NCBI GenBank assembly: GCA_018398765.1
Contig: JAHBMJ010005815.1
Location: 20,001 to 64,592, forward strand
Direction: 5' to 3'
Length of the DNA stretch: 44,592 bases
DNA from: Chromera velia
Lineage: Eukaryota > Sar > Chromeraceae
Part shown: positions 1 through 10,870 of the stretch, in pieces
Layout: each line of letters opens with the position of its first letter
Numbering within the stretch: the first letter of the stretch is position 1
Position numbers and translations under genes: made by a program
Notes under the pieces: model-generated
Databases searched by the model: none
Told to the model about the DNA's origin: nothing
Seen by the model: only the letters and a program-made list of their open reading frames with translations

Positions 1-78
1 TCCTTCCTTCAGTCCCACCAGGAGACATGACATGAATTTGGAGTTCAAATTAAAAAGAAAGAAAAAAAAACGACAGAC

Positions 79-1733
79 CGGTAGATGGCCCGAAAAGATA
101 TGTGGAACCCCAGGACCGTCCAGGTGAACTCGTCCTCCAAATCTCTGAAGTGGGAAAGCAGAAGCTTCGGACTTCCCTTCGGAGAGAGTAGCTCGGCAGC
201 CCTCTGAGACTGGAGAGACTTCAGAGACCACAAGAGGGAGTTGAAGGCCCTGCCCTGTTTTGCCATTGCCAAGAATGGTTGCACATTGGCCAACAGGCTG
301 AGAGGTATCGCGACCAACAGGACGATCGTCCATCTTGGGGCGCTGTGTTCGTCCTGTCGGAGATGGGCAAAGACTATGTAGAGCTCTACGACTGCTAGAA
401 TATGAAAGATAACGTTGAAGAGGGTGAGGAGACTGATCCACGACGCGAATGACCCACATTTCCATGTTGTTCGGGCAACTCCACGCAGGAACTGCTCTCT
501 AACGCGCAATTCCCTTCTCAGCCTGTTCAACTTCTTCTCTTGCTGCACCACAACCCTGATTTCATTGTCTGTCTTTCCCCCCTCTTCCACCCCCTTTTCG
601 ATTACAAGCACCCTCAGGCAGATGACATCGATGAGTTCCCTCATCGCTTGAATGTTCAAGGCGGTCAGGTTACAGATTGTCGAGACGTTCATCACGATCG
701 TTGCTGCTGCAGCGACTGCTGGATACATGACAAGACCTGCCAGCAGTGCGTGACAGATCCAGTAGAAACGGAGGGGGGAGGTGCCCGGAAGGACATCCAA
801 AATTACGTGGAGAGCAAGAACCGTCACAGGGAGGAAGACGTGCGCCACTACACAGGACCTGTAGAGGACCTGCGAGCGGCCCAGCATGTCCTCCCATGCT
901 CTGATATAGAGAATCTGATTCTCTTCGCTCCACTTGTCTTTCCATGCTTGCGTCTGGTCAGATGGGGTAAAGGGTCTGTCATCTTCCGTACTGTAGTGTC
1001 TGTACAGCTGCCTCAACAGAGCAGCCGCACGGACGGGGATGGCATACTCACTGGCGCACCAGATGGCTGTGATGAATTCAACCACGACCACAACCACGAT
1101 TGAGATCAGGGTCAGATTCGATCGGATGTGGCTGACTGGATGAGCGGATAGCTCCTGTATGTTTCTGGAGCTTGTGTACGGTCCGCAGAGAGGCATAAAC
1201 ACCCAGACGAGAACGACGCTGATGAAAATGCGCAAAGGGACAGTGAAGCGCCGACGAGTGTGCCACGGACGGTGCCTTTGCCCTTTCGACTTTGGGTCTT
1301 GGAGCCATGTGTAGAAGGCGGCTGTACGCGCCCAGTCCCTGCACCCCTGAAATATCTGCATCGCATCTTCTGTTCTTCTTTTGCCGTATTCCGTTCGCCT
1401 GTCCTCTCCCTCCTTCTTGTTAGGCCTGGTCAAGAAGTTAGAGCGCTGCGGCGGCTTGATGTTCTTTACGGCGGACTGGGTCGGGTTTGTGAAGGTGTCG
1501 AGGGGATCGTCGTGATCGTCCTCGAAGTCATGATTGTAAAGGGAGTCTGCGGTTGTCTCGTTGTCACTACTCTGCTCTGGTCGTCGACTCTTGTCTTTGA
1601 TTTTCTGCAGCAGAGCCGGAATCGGAATTTCTGAATCGGACTCTGGTTGAGGTCCCTTCTCGAGATCGGAGTCGTCATCCACCTCCTGAGGACTGGGCTT
1701 GTAGCGCTGATTGCGGCCAGCTTCCCTGGCCAT
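79..1733 (-). CDS. Seven-helix membrane protein, gustatory-receptor-like candidate (3' end off window)
   Basis: The hydrophilic, acidic N-terminus (about 160 residues) is followed by hydrophobic segments near residues 166-186, 207-228, 291-315, 323-350, 428-457 and 468-491, and a seventh beginning near 537. The loop between helices 4 and 5 (about 351-427) is long and charged and could form a coiled coil. This topology, and the end of the frame (TVLGFHISFRAIYR, resembling the GF-x-I/L-R-x-L start of helix 7), recall insect gustatory receptors and their protist GRL relatives, which are ligand-gated ion channels. The start ATG at 1733 follows TAATCC. Past residue 551 the frame turns into a T-rich run and stops at position 45. 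I place a donor GTCTGT at 78, so a short last exon lies beyond the window. The membrane-protein call is firm; the family is an inference. Confidence 0.6.
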
Positions 1734-2269
1734 GGATTAAATCTGTTTTCCTTTGATTCTTTTGAGTGACTGTTGCTGGTGCATGTATCCAGCTGGCTGG
1801 TCACAAGCTGATTGAACGTTCAATCACGCATCTCGATGGCATGTGGTCGCACATTGCAGCTGGTCGGTGCAGCATTGCATGGAAGGAATGAAGTTGGTCG
1901 AGAGCTGTGCTTGCAACTTGCTTGCACGATGATACATACAGGAAAGAGGGGCGTCCGTGTTTCAAGTGAGAGGGGATTGTACACTCAGCTCGAACTTTCA
2001 GGAATCTGTATATATACATCTCGGCTCTGTATCGGAAGTGTATATATATATCGATTATATATCGATGCGTCTATATAATGTCTATATATAGCTGACCTGC
2101 ATGCATGCGTGCAATTGCAGGACAGGCTCCAGTGGCATGCCGGGGCCCAGTAAAAAATCGTCTAGACTAAACCCATGCAGGCTCTATGATAAAAAGAAAC
2201 GTCGCGCAAAAAGACTGTCTGAACGATGATGCGGCATGCATGCATATAGCAAAACCCTCAATCATCAAT
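1734..2269. other. Intergenic, upstream of the membrane-protein gene
   Basis: No supported gene. Around 2005-2095 there is a run of TATATA-type sequence with short self-complementary stretches (ATATATCGATTATATATCGAT), which could be part of the minus-strand gene's upstream region or only AT-rich DNA. CATGCATG-type motifs recur at about 2100 and 2235. Confidence 0.4.
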
Positions 2270-4490
2270 TCGTCGATGAAAGTGGAAAGACCATCATGCA
2301 AACAAACAAAAAGATAAAAATGAAGCGGCTAGAAGCGGTTGTTATTTAAGTAAAAAAGATGAAAGTGGAAAAAAGTTTAACGTCTGCATGTTTACCTTCA
2401 TATAGGACTTCTAGTGTGTTCATGTGTGTTCTTTCAGTATTCCATAGTATTCCACAATCGACGGTACCATTGACCATTTAAAATAATTTTTAACAATTTT
2501 GACTATATATTTAAAAAAAAAATATTTGAACTTTGAAAGTTCTTAAAAGAAAAGTATCCAAAATTTGGTAAACTATGCAAAGTTGTATTTAAATTTTAAC
2601 TTAAATTAATAAATTCATACATTTTTTTTATTTCTGTATGTAGTTTTATATGTTCAGCCGCAAATAAGCGTAATTCCATTCAGTTTTTCTACTAAATTCC
2701 CACCCAGGAAGAAGTTTAATAGAAATGTTAACTCACAATGTATTAATTGCTATAGTGAATATGTTGAAAATTCTGCTAGAAATTCCATGTAAGGAAGTCT
2801 TTGTTGTCTTTTAATTGTTGTAAACTCCATCCTCCCAATGATTCTGCTTTTCAAATTTTAGGAAGGCAAAAACATTCTATTTGGTCCAGGAAAAGCCAGC
2901 ATCCAAGCATATGAAAACAGAAAAGAAAACCAGAAAAATGAAACTGGAGTAGACGTCATACACGCAGACAGACAAGAAAGATGAAGACTGAAAGGTCTTT
3001 ATGTGAGGAGACAAGGAAGATGAAAGTGAAGCGGAGTTTCTGCAAGCAGACGGGCTAGCAGATAGGAAAAATTGATGAAACTGGAGAGGCCGTCATATAT
3101 GCAGGCAGGAAAGATGGGAGCGCCGAGACCCGTCATGTAAGCAGGCAAGACGGACGAAAGCAGAGGAAAGTAGAAAGTCATCGTGCATGCACAGGAAAGA
3201 TGGGACCTGAGAAGACGTCACACAAACCAACAGGAAACATAGAAGCAAGAAAGCTTTCATGCAAGTCGACAGAAAAGATTCATAAAACTGGAGAAGCCCT
3301 TAACACGCAGGCAGGACAGATGGAAGCTAGCGCAAAGTGGTCATGCAAGCCGGTAAGACAGACAAAAGTGGGGAGTCGGCATGCAAGCAAACAGCGAAGG
3401 TGGAAGCTGAGAACACGTCATGCAAACCGGCAGGAAACATGGAAGCGAAGACGCTTTCATACAAGTCGATATGCAGGAACGACGCAAGTAGAGAGGTGGT
3501 CAAACACGCCGGCAGGAAAATTAAGATGGAAGCGTGGAAAGCCGTCATGCAAGCAAACACGACAGAAGAAAGCAGAGACCCACCAGGCAAGCAAAAAGGA
3601 AAGATGGGAATATGAAAGTGGGGAGGTCGTCATGCAAACAGACAGAAAGATGGGAGTAGAGAGGCCGTCGTGCAAACAGACAGAAAGATGGAAGTAGAGA
3701 GGCCTTCGTGCAAACAGACAGAAAGATGAACATGGAGAGGCCGTCATGCAAACAGACAGAAAGATGGAAGTGAAGAGGCCGTCATGCAAACAGACAGAAA
3801 GATGGAAGTGGAGAGGCCGTTATGCAGACAGACAGAACGATGAACGTGGAGAGGCCATCATGCAAACAGATAGAAAGATGGAAGTGGAGAGGCCGCCATG
3901 CAAACAGACAGAACGATCAAAGTGGAGAGCCTCAGGCCGTCATGCAAACAGACAGAATGATGAAAGTGGAGAGGCCGTCATGCAAACAGATAGAACGATG
4001 AACGTGGAGAGGCCGTCATGCAAACAAACAGAACGATCAAAGTGGAGAGGCCGTCATGCAAACAGACAGAACGATAAACGTGGAGAGGCCGTCGTGCAAA
4101 CAGATAGAACGATCGAAGTGGAGAGGCCGTCATGCAAACAGACAGAACGATCAAAGTGGAGAGGCCGTCATGCAAACAGACAGAATGATGAAAGTGGAGA
4201 GGCCGTCATGCAAACAGACAGAACGAGAGGCCATCATGTAAACAGACAGAATGATGAAAGTGGAGAGGCCGTCATGCAAACAGATAGAACGAGAGGCCGT
4301 TATACAAACAGACAGAATGATGAAAGTGGAGAGGCCGCCATGCAAACAGACAGAACGATGAAAGTTGAGAGGCTGTCATGCAGAAAGAGAGAAAGATTGA
4401 AGTGGAGAGGCTATCATGCAAACAGAAAGAAAGATAAAAGTAGAGAGAAGTTCAACGTCTGCGTGTCTATCTTCATATAGGAATTCTGGC
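2270..4490. repeat. 38-bp minisatellite array, degenerate to the left and regular to the right
   Basis: From about 3620 to 4440 a unit of 38 bp recurs, with the shared core GTCATGCAAACAGACAGA followed by a variable (A/C)GATGAAAGTGGAGAGGCC part. The step is visible between 3781 and 3819. Decayed, irregular copies extend left to about 2880, and an isolated pair lies at 2275-2390. Both the isolated pair and the main array end in the same sequence (AACGTCTGC then CTTCATATAGGA, at about 2380-2408 and 4453-4482). Because 38 is not divisible by 3 and the unit lacks stops, the array is open in all three forward frames. The long open frames here (for example 3746-4480) are therefore repeat artefacts. 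Confidence 0.85.
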
Positions 4491-6600
4491 CTAAAGATTC
4501 AATTCTCCCGACACGCGTCCAGAAAAATGTTTGATTGAACTATACAGAGTACACTGATTTTTTAGACTCATTCTCGTAGGAAGGTCAGTCAAAAAGCTGC
4601 TGCTTAGCTGCATGCACAGACAAAGGATTGACTGCAAATTCGAACTTACTGGTGGGCCTGTTACCTCCATCTGGTCCAGATGTACAGGAGAATTTGCAGC
4701 TACGTCTGTCCAACACCATGCAGTTCTTTTTTGTCATCGAAGATCGTAGCTAGCTTATGGCCTGGAAAGCGTAGCTGAGGGGCACTTACAAAGAGTTGAG
4801 GTGCATGGGAGCGCGCGTATGACGTCGAGCGTGCTGAATCTCCGATTGAAAAATCTGATGCACGCAGATGCATGTCCTGGAAATAGAGCTGAGGGGGCAC
4901 TTAACACAATATGAGTATTAATATAAGGGTCAAAACAAATGGAGTTAATTTTGATCGCTTTTTAGGCCATTCACACGGAGTACGTCAGATATAGTCAGAT
5001 GCTTGCAGGTCAATCTGACTCATGCAGTCATTTCCTGCGGATCTCATGCAGTGTGGCCCCGATGTTTACGCTTGAATACGCTTAAGGGGCACGTTTGGAC
5101 TTTTTTCGCGGTCAAGTTCAGTTTCGCGGGGGAGTAGCACGGAGCTGTTGCATTGTATGACGGATGGGTGTCGAAGTCGGGCAACTTTGCGTGTTACCTC
5201 TTGAGCTAGGTCGCCGGGGTGTACAGATCTAGACAAGAACCGAGGCCCTGGGCCCTGGCATACAATTGTATACATGTTAATACACGAGAGTGGGCGCACA
5301 TCACGCGCCAAAGAATTTCGGACTATGCGTAGTACGTAGACCAACGGAGTTACACACTGTAGAGACGTATACAAACTTTGTGTTTTATCAATTCTGGAAT
5401 TAAGCTTATCCCAGTTGTCAAGTTTTAACACAAGTGCAGTCAACGCAATCTGAAGAAAACTGGACTATACTATAGTAAAACATTTTTTTTGTGTATGTAT
5501 GATAATAATTTTTAGTGTAACAGTTACATACAATTCTTTAGTGTCTCTCTGGTCTAATACTGTAAGCTGGCAGACCTCTAGCAGCAATCACTAGTTAGGC
5601 TGTACCAGGAATTTAGTTGTACAGATTCATAGGAAGGAATGACAGAGAGGAGAAGACTTCTTTCTCTCAGACTGGTATTCAGATCTGTTCGTTCATAGAT
5701 GTGTATCAATCTCATTCTGAATTAACTCTGCGTACGAAGCGCTCCCACGCTGCATATCTCAGTCAGATGTGGCGGTGGGTCAGGCAGTGGGCCAATGCAC
5801 CCTGAGCCCTTACAAATACATGTACGGATATGGCATCACTGCACTCCACTCCACTAAATTCACCTAGAAATTCATCCACTTGGAGATTCTTCCCTTGCCG
5901 TCCGACGTTGAGAACAGAGTTCCTTTGACAGAATCGTTTCAATGATGACAGAATCCGATTTGGGAGGGGGAAGATTCGTAAAACAGATGTGCATCTAGAG
6001 ATAATGCACATGTTTGAGTATCATGGTATACCATCAGTCATTGCAGATTTTTTTTCCTTTCTGGGATTCTTTATAGTGTTTGCATAAAGGCTAGCCATAG
6101 CTCTGTCTTAGCTATTAATCGTAGCATTATGGAGGTTGGACTGTGACTATGATAAGCATTTGTGTCAAGACCGTGTCTACGGTGGGCACGACGTCGAGCG
6201 TACCACACAGTATGCATGTAGAATTAATGGTGCTCGCATACAGTCAATAGGAAGTCATCTGTTGTACGTTTCGCTTAAACACAAGAGATTACAGTACTGA
6301 CTGTGCACGACAGAACTTTAATTTTATGAGCCCCGTACGCTACCCGACGTTAATTGGTTGCTATTGGCATCTCTGTGCTAAAAAGCTGCAACTAAACAAT
6401 GCTTTACTGGTTCCTTCCTATCATACAGACAAATTATATAACTAGTAGAGCTATACAGAGAATTAAACTTAATTTAGCTTCATTAAGAAGTTATCTAAAA
6501 GAGTACTCCTGGCTACACTAGGGCCGGGGAAATTAGGGGAAGTAAAACAAAAAATTGGACGTACCATGCACTTGTTACAAAAAATTGGGAGAAAACAATC
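4491..6600. other. Gene-poor intergenic DNA
   Basis: About 2.1 kb with moderate AT content. Only short chance open frames are present (the longest about 125 codons, minus strand near 5066-5443), and none has recognisable motifs, signal sequence or splice structure. I see no RNA gene or repeat family in it. Confidence 0.5.
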
Positions 6601-7075
6601 TTTGAAAATATGTTTAAAAACTATACTAGAAAAAAATCATAAAAACGAAAAAAAAAAGAAAAAGAAACACAATGAAAAAATTTAAAATTAAGAAATTAAG
6701 AACGAAATTAAACGTTCAAAAGTATTACAAGTGCATGCATTGGAGTTAAAATAAAAAAACAAGGAAGAAAAGAAAAAAACTTTAAGAAAGAAAGAAGGAA
6801 AAAATATATAAAAAAATAAAAAAAGACCGTCGCAAAGAATCAAACAAGGAAAGAAAAAAGAGGAAGGGAAGGAAGGAACGAAAGAAAGGACGAACAAAAA
6901 ACGACGGTAAACAACCAAGAAGGAAGGAAAGAAAGAAAGAAAGAAAGAAAGGAAGCAAGAAGAAAGTAGAAGAAAGAAAGAAAGAAAGAAAGAAAGCAAA
7001 CCAGCAAGCAAGCAAACAAGCAAGCCGGCTAGCAAGCAGGCACACAGAGAAATTCTAAGGCAAACAAAATCACTG
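6600..7075. repeat. Purine-rich (A/GA-rich) tract with GAAA and GCAA simple repeats
   Basis: The plus strand is almost entirely A and G. It grades from A-rich (6600-6840) through (GGAA/GAAA)n runs at 6925-6955 and 6975-7000 to (CAAG)n at 7000-7035. The complementary pyrimidine strand produces Phe/Ser/Leu-rich open frames that are not genes. The tract lies just past the 3' end of the minus-strand oxygenase gene. Confidence 0.8.
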
Positions 7076-7322
7076 ACTGCTACCGGCTTTGCCTCAGTAA
7101 GATAAGATGCCTTGCAAAGAGCAAAGAGGAGAGCTCTTCCGGCGGGGGAGAGCGAAAAAGCGGGAGAGCTAGGAAAAGAGAAACAAGGGAAGGAAGGATG
7201 GGTGGCCTCACAGAAGCACAATACAATGCACTCATTATGAGAAATTGATACCAATCTTGCATACACGTACAGAGGAAAGCTCAGCATTTTTTCTTTCCCT
7301 TGTCGTTTTTTTTTTTTTCTTT

Positions 7323-8408
7323 TCACTTTGCGGTTTTCCCATTGACGCCATTTTGTTCTCTCGCGATTTCATTTTCCGTCTCTCCCTCACTCTTCACTAC
7401 ACGCCCCCATCTTTTAAACCTTGAGATTGTATACTCGCCCTGAGTAAGTCCCGACTCATCCACAGGAAAGTCAGGAGCCAAAATGACGAACAGAACCAAA
7501 ACGAGACGGTCAACATTCTCAGCACTGTCCAAGGAGGAGGGGGCGGGGACGCGGTGGGGTGTGGACCTCCATCGCCCCTTTGTTGCCCTGGCTGCCAGTT
7601 CTCCAATGTTGATCACTAGGCTGCCGGGGGGTGATTCAACAGGCACCCACTCACTACTGCCAGGCAACTGAATTTCCAAGCCCGGTGCCCCACAGTACAG
7701 CAACGTCAACGCTCCCGAATCTGCATGGGCCCCACACCGCGCCTGGTTCGGCAGAGGGGCCTCAGTCAGTTTCGGGTACCAGATGGCTCTGCCTGAGTTT
7801 GTGTGCTCTTGCGCGGCGCTGCCCTGATCGAAATGACGTTCGTCTAGACCCATCGCCTTCGCCACACAGCGCAGAAGGTTCTGCCCTAGACACGAGGCCT
7901 CCTCGTAGAAACATTTGAGGGAGTCACAAAACTCCCCGGCAACTCTGCAATCTCCTTTCTGCATCTGATCTGGCCATGGCGTTTTGGAGAAACAGAAATC
8001 TGCCACTTCCCTCAGGTTGGTCTTTTCTTGGAGGACTTGTTGGAGACGGGCAGTCGGATCGTGCTGGGGGCCCATCGAAAAGGCCTCCCTCAAGTCGGGG
8101 GCGGGCAAGCCTTCAGGGGGAGGTTCCAGCGAATTTAAGGATTCTGAGAACATGGGAAAGTATCCGAAGGGCTCCCCGTTGGCGGCTACGCTCATCTTCT
8201 CTGTCAGAGGAGAACGAAACCAGGCGGTGGATGCCGTCTCGCACCTGGGGATGCTCTTCAGGCCGTGGTTGATTACTGCCGCGAACCCGCATCTGTCAAA
8301 GGCCTGCCCTATGGCGTCCACAACGGAGGCGGGGAGAGGGTCCCGATCCATGAGCTTCTGGAGAGAGGCCAGATCGACCACTGGCAACTCGAAAGTTTTG
8401 GAAGACAT
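7323..8408 (-). CDS. 2-oxoglutarate/Fe(II)-dependent dioxygenase, isopenicillin-N-synthase-like
   Basis: An intronless frame of 361 residues; members of this family use 2-oxoglutarate and Fe(II) to oxidise small molecules. I start at the ATG at 8408 (MSSKTFELPVVDL) because the family begins with a 'lPvvDl' motif. The longer reading to 8498 adds a Lys-rich leader with no counterpart. The N-terminal part contains the 'GFaaviNHGl' motif (41-50). The metal triad is H228-x-D230 (GAHADSGALTLL) and H285 (RSTPHRV). In the usual C-terminal R-x-S motif that binds 2-oxoglutarate, an Arg is present (about R301, DRLV) but the Ser position appears to be Val. The C-terminus is hydrophilic. The substrate cannot be told. 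The gene is divergent from the NOT-type gene, with about 700 bp between starts. Confidence 0.88.
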   Translation of the reverse strand: MSSKTFELPVVDLASLQKLMDRDPLPASVVDAIGQAFDRCGFAAVINHGLKSIPRCETASTAWFRSPLTEKMSVAANGEPFGYFPMFSESLNSLEPPPEGLPAPDLREAFSMGPQHDPTARLQQVLQEKTNLREVADFCFSKTPWPDQMQKGDCRVAGEFCDSLKCFYEEASCLGQNLLRCVAKAMGLDERHFDQGSAAQEHTNSGRAIWYPKLTEAPLPNQARCGAHADSGALTLLYCGAPGLEIQLPGSSEWVPVESPPGSLVINIGELAARATKGRWRSTPHRVPAPSSLDSAENVDRLVLVLFVILAPDFPVDESGLTQGEYTISRFKRWGRVVKSEGETENEIAREQNGVNGKTAK

Positions 8409-9110
8409 GAGGAAGGAAGACTTGGCACGGTCTTTTTTCTTTTTGAAAGAGACGGAACAACGGCACCTCTCGATAAACACGAAGCAGATACAGGTCAAAG
8501 GGGCAGCAGAAGTTCGGAGGTTCTCAGTGATGAGAGGAGAAGCCTAGAAGCTGTCAGACCGAAAACGGGGAAGACAGATTGGGAAATGCACCAGAGCAGC
8601 AGAGCTTTGAAGATCGTTGAAAGGACACTGTATACGCGATTTGCGCGCGTCTCGTACATGTGTTGTTTGTCGGCTGGAATGGCCCCGGAAAGACCTTTTT
8701 TTACCGTGGATTTCGCATTGCGGGACCACTTCACATGCATGCACCTCTTTCCAATTAAGGCGTCTCTTCGGGGGCAGCATGGGGGCAGCAGTGCCGCAAT
8801 GTGCCGCATGCAGCACCAACACGCTGCCGCGACGGTTGAATCTCGTGTCCGATCTGTGTGTACTTCTCTCTGTGAGGTTTCCCTGGATGCACTTTTCTTC
8901 TGTTCTGGCCACAGTGTTTGTCTGAGCAGTTACGCGCGCGTTCGGTGTTTGCCTGTTGAGCTGCTTGCTTTCTTTTCGCGCCCTTTCGATCGGTCTCTTT
9001 CAGCCGTCGGTAGCTGATCCTCAGGTTGACTGTCAGATTGATGGTGTGCTTCAAAGCCACGTCTTCCTCTTCCTCTCTACCCCTTTGTGTTTCTCATCTG
9101 TTTCGGCAAG
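8409..9110. promoter_or_regulatory. Intergenic region between two divergent genes
   Basis: This 702-bp stretch separates the starts of the minus-strand oxygenase and the plus-strand NOT-type gene, so it must hold both promoters and 5' UTRs. No clear TATA box is visible. A pyrimidine-rich run (CTTCCTCTTCCTCTCTACCC, 9062-9081) lies just before the ATG at 9111. The open frames across this region run through both upstream areas and look like chance. Confidence 0.45.
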
Positions 9111-10764
9111 ATGACAGCGAAAAAGCTTCAATCAGAAATCGACAAAAAGATGAAGGAGATGAAGGAGAATATCGAGGAATACGACGGCAGTTGGGAGCAA
9201 CTCCAGCAGTTCAATCAGAGCCAGTTTGCTTATTACAAGTTTCTGAAGGACGAAGGTCGAAAAGAGCAGTTACGAGGGAAGAAGCACGCCATAAGGACTA
9301 CCACATTAGAGTTGATGGACTTCAAGCACGTGTGCGACAAGAAGGCCAGTATAGAGGGGCAGCTGGATGCAGCCCTTCGGAAGCTACACCGCATCAGTCA
9401 CACGTTGAAGGACTGGTTACGCGGTCAAGAAGTGAGAGACAAGGACATGCTTTCGGACGCGTTGAAAGAGATCGAGTTACGATACAAGCGAGGGAAAGTC
9501 TATTACAAGAAGGGGAAGGCGAGCGACGATATCGAGTCGGAGGATTCGGTGTGGTCAGAGCACGAGAAGTGGATCCGAGAGTTCATCAACGCTATGGCCA
9601 GCCAGATAGAGAAGTTTGAGGCCGACATTGAGGGCTTGACTAGTACGGTGAAGAAGAAGAAAAAGGTCAGTGATAGGAAGGGAAAGGGACCAAGAGAGAG
9701 GCGCCAAACCCGGGCTGTCTCGAGGAGACGGAAATAAAGAGACAGAGTCCGCACGTTCCCCTCCAATCGAAACATCTGTTTGCTGCAGAACCTATGAATA
9801 GGCACGCACATGACCATGCATACAAGCACATGAGCGAATAAATGCATCTGCCTGCTGCTGTGAAGTGTCTGAAAATGTATGAGATGTGCATGTGTCCCCA
9901 AAGATGGAACTTAGCCCACCCTCACTCTCACTCTCACCCGGCGCCATTCCCTTGCTTCCCAACCGCCGCCTCTCTGGTCTCCCCCGCTTTTCTGCTCCTG
10001 TGCCTTTTCCCTGCTTGCTTGCTCGCTTCCTTTCCTCCCTGTCTCCCTCACCCAAGCTGTCCCTTCCTTTCTCCCTTCGTGCCTCTGCTGGCTTGCCCTC
10101 TACTTTCCTTCTGTTGCCTCTCTAGCTTTTTTTCTGTCCAGCTCCGTTTCTGCTTCCCCCCCTTCCCCTCCTGTCTTCTCTTTTCTTCTCTGCTTCCTTT
10201 GGTTGGACCTCTTGACCCTCTGTGCGTGCGTCCTTTGGTTGGACCTCTTGACCCTCTGTGCGTGCGTCCTTTGGTTGGACCTCTTGACCCTCTGTGCGTG
10301 CGTCCTTTGGTTGGACCTCTTGACCCTCTGTGCGTGCGTCCTTTGGTTGGACCTCTTGATCCTCTGTGCGTACGTCCTTTGGTTGGACCTCTTGACCCTC
10401 TGTGCGTGCGTCCTTTGGTTGGACCTCTTGACCCTCTGTGCGTACGTCCAGCAGCCTCCCCCCCCCGCTTCCTGTTGGGGGGCCCGTCTTTTCTCCTTCC
10501 ATTGTTCGTGCGTCGCGCGCGCGCGTGTGTGTGTGTGTGGGTGATTGCGTGAGTGCATGTGCAAGTTTTCTTTCGTCTTTTGTGTTTGATTGTTCATTGC
10601 TCTTTCTTTCTGTGTGAACGTTTGTTCGTTCAGGTGGCGAAGTCGGACGGGGAGAAAGTCGACTCATTGAAGGCCTTCGTTGAGTTTCACAAAATGCACA
10701 CGAAGAAACTGGAGCGCTTGCTGAGAATAATTCGAAATGAGGGCATGGAGGTGGGCATAGAGTT

Positions 10765-10799
<35 letters not shown>

Positions 10800-10837
10800 C
10801 ACACACACACGCACACACACACACACAGACACACACA

Positions 10838-10870
<33 letters not shown>

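Noticed and set aside
3746-4480. 244-codon plus-strand open frame with regular MQTDR/CKQTER repeats
   Set aside because: It is the 38-bp minisatellite read through; all three frames give the same kind of protein.
2270-4490. CRISPR-like array
   Set aside because: The units are contiguous with no unique spacers of constant length, and the window is eukaryotic.
6688-7326. 212-codon minus-strand open frame rich in Phe, Ser and Leu
   Set aside because: It arises from the pyrimidine strand of the purine-rich tract; no domain or splice structure.
8265-9017. 250-codon plus-strand open frame overlapping the oxygenase start and the intergenic region
   Set aside because: It runs antisense to the start of the oxygenase gene and shows no recognisable protein features.
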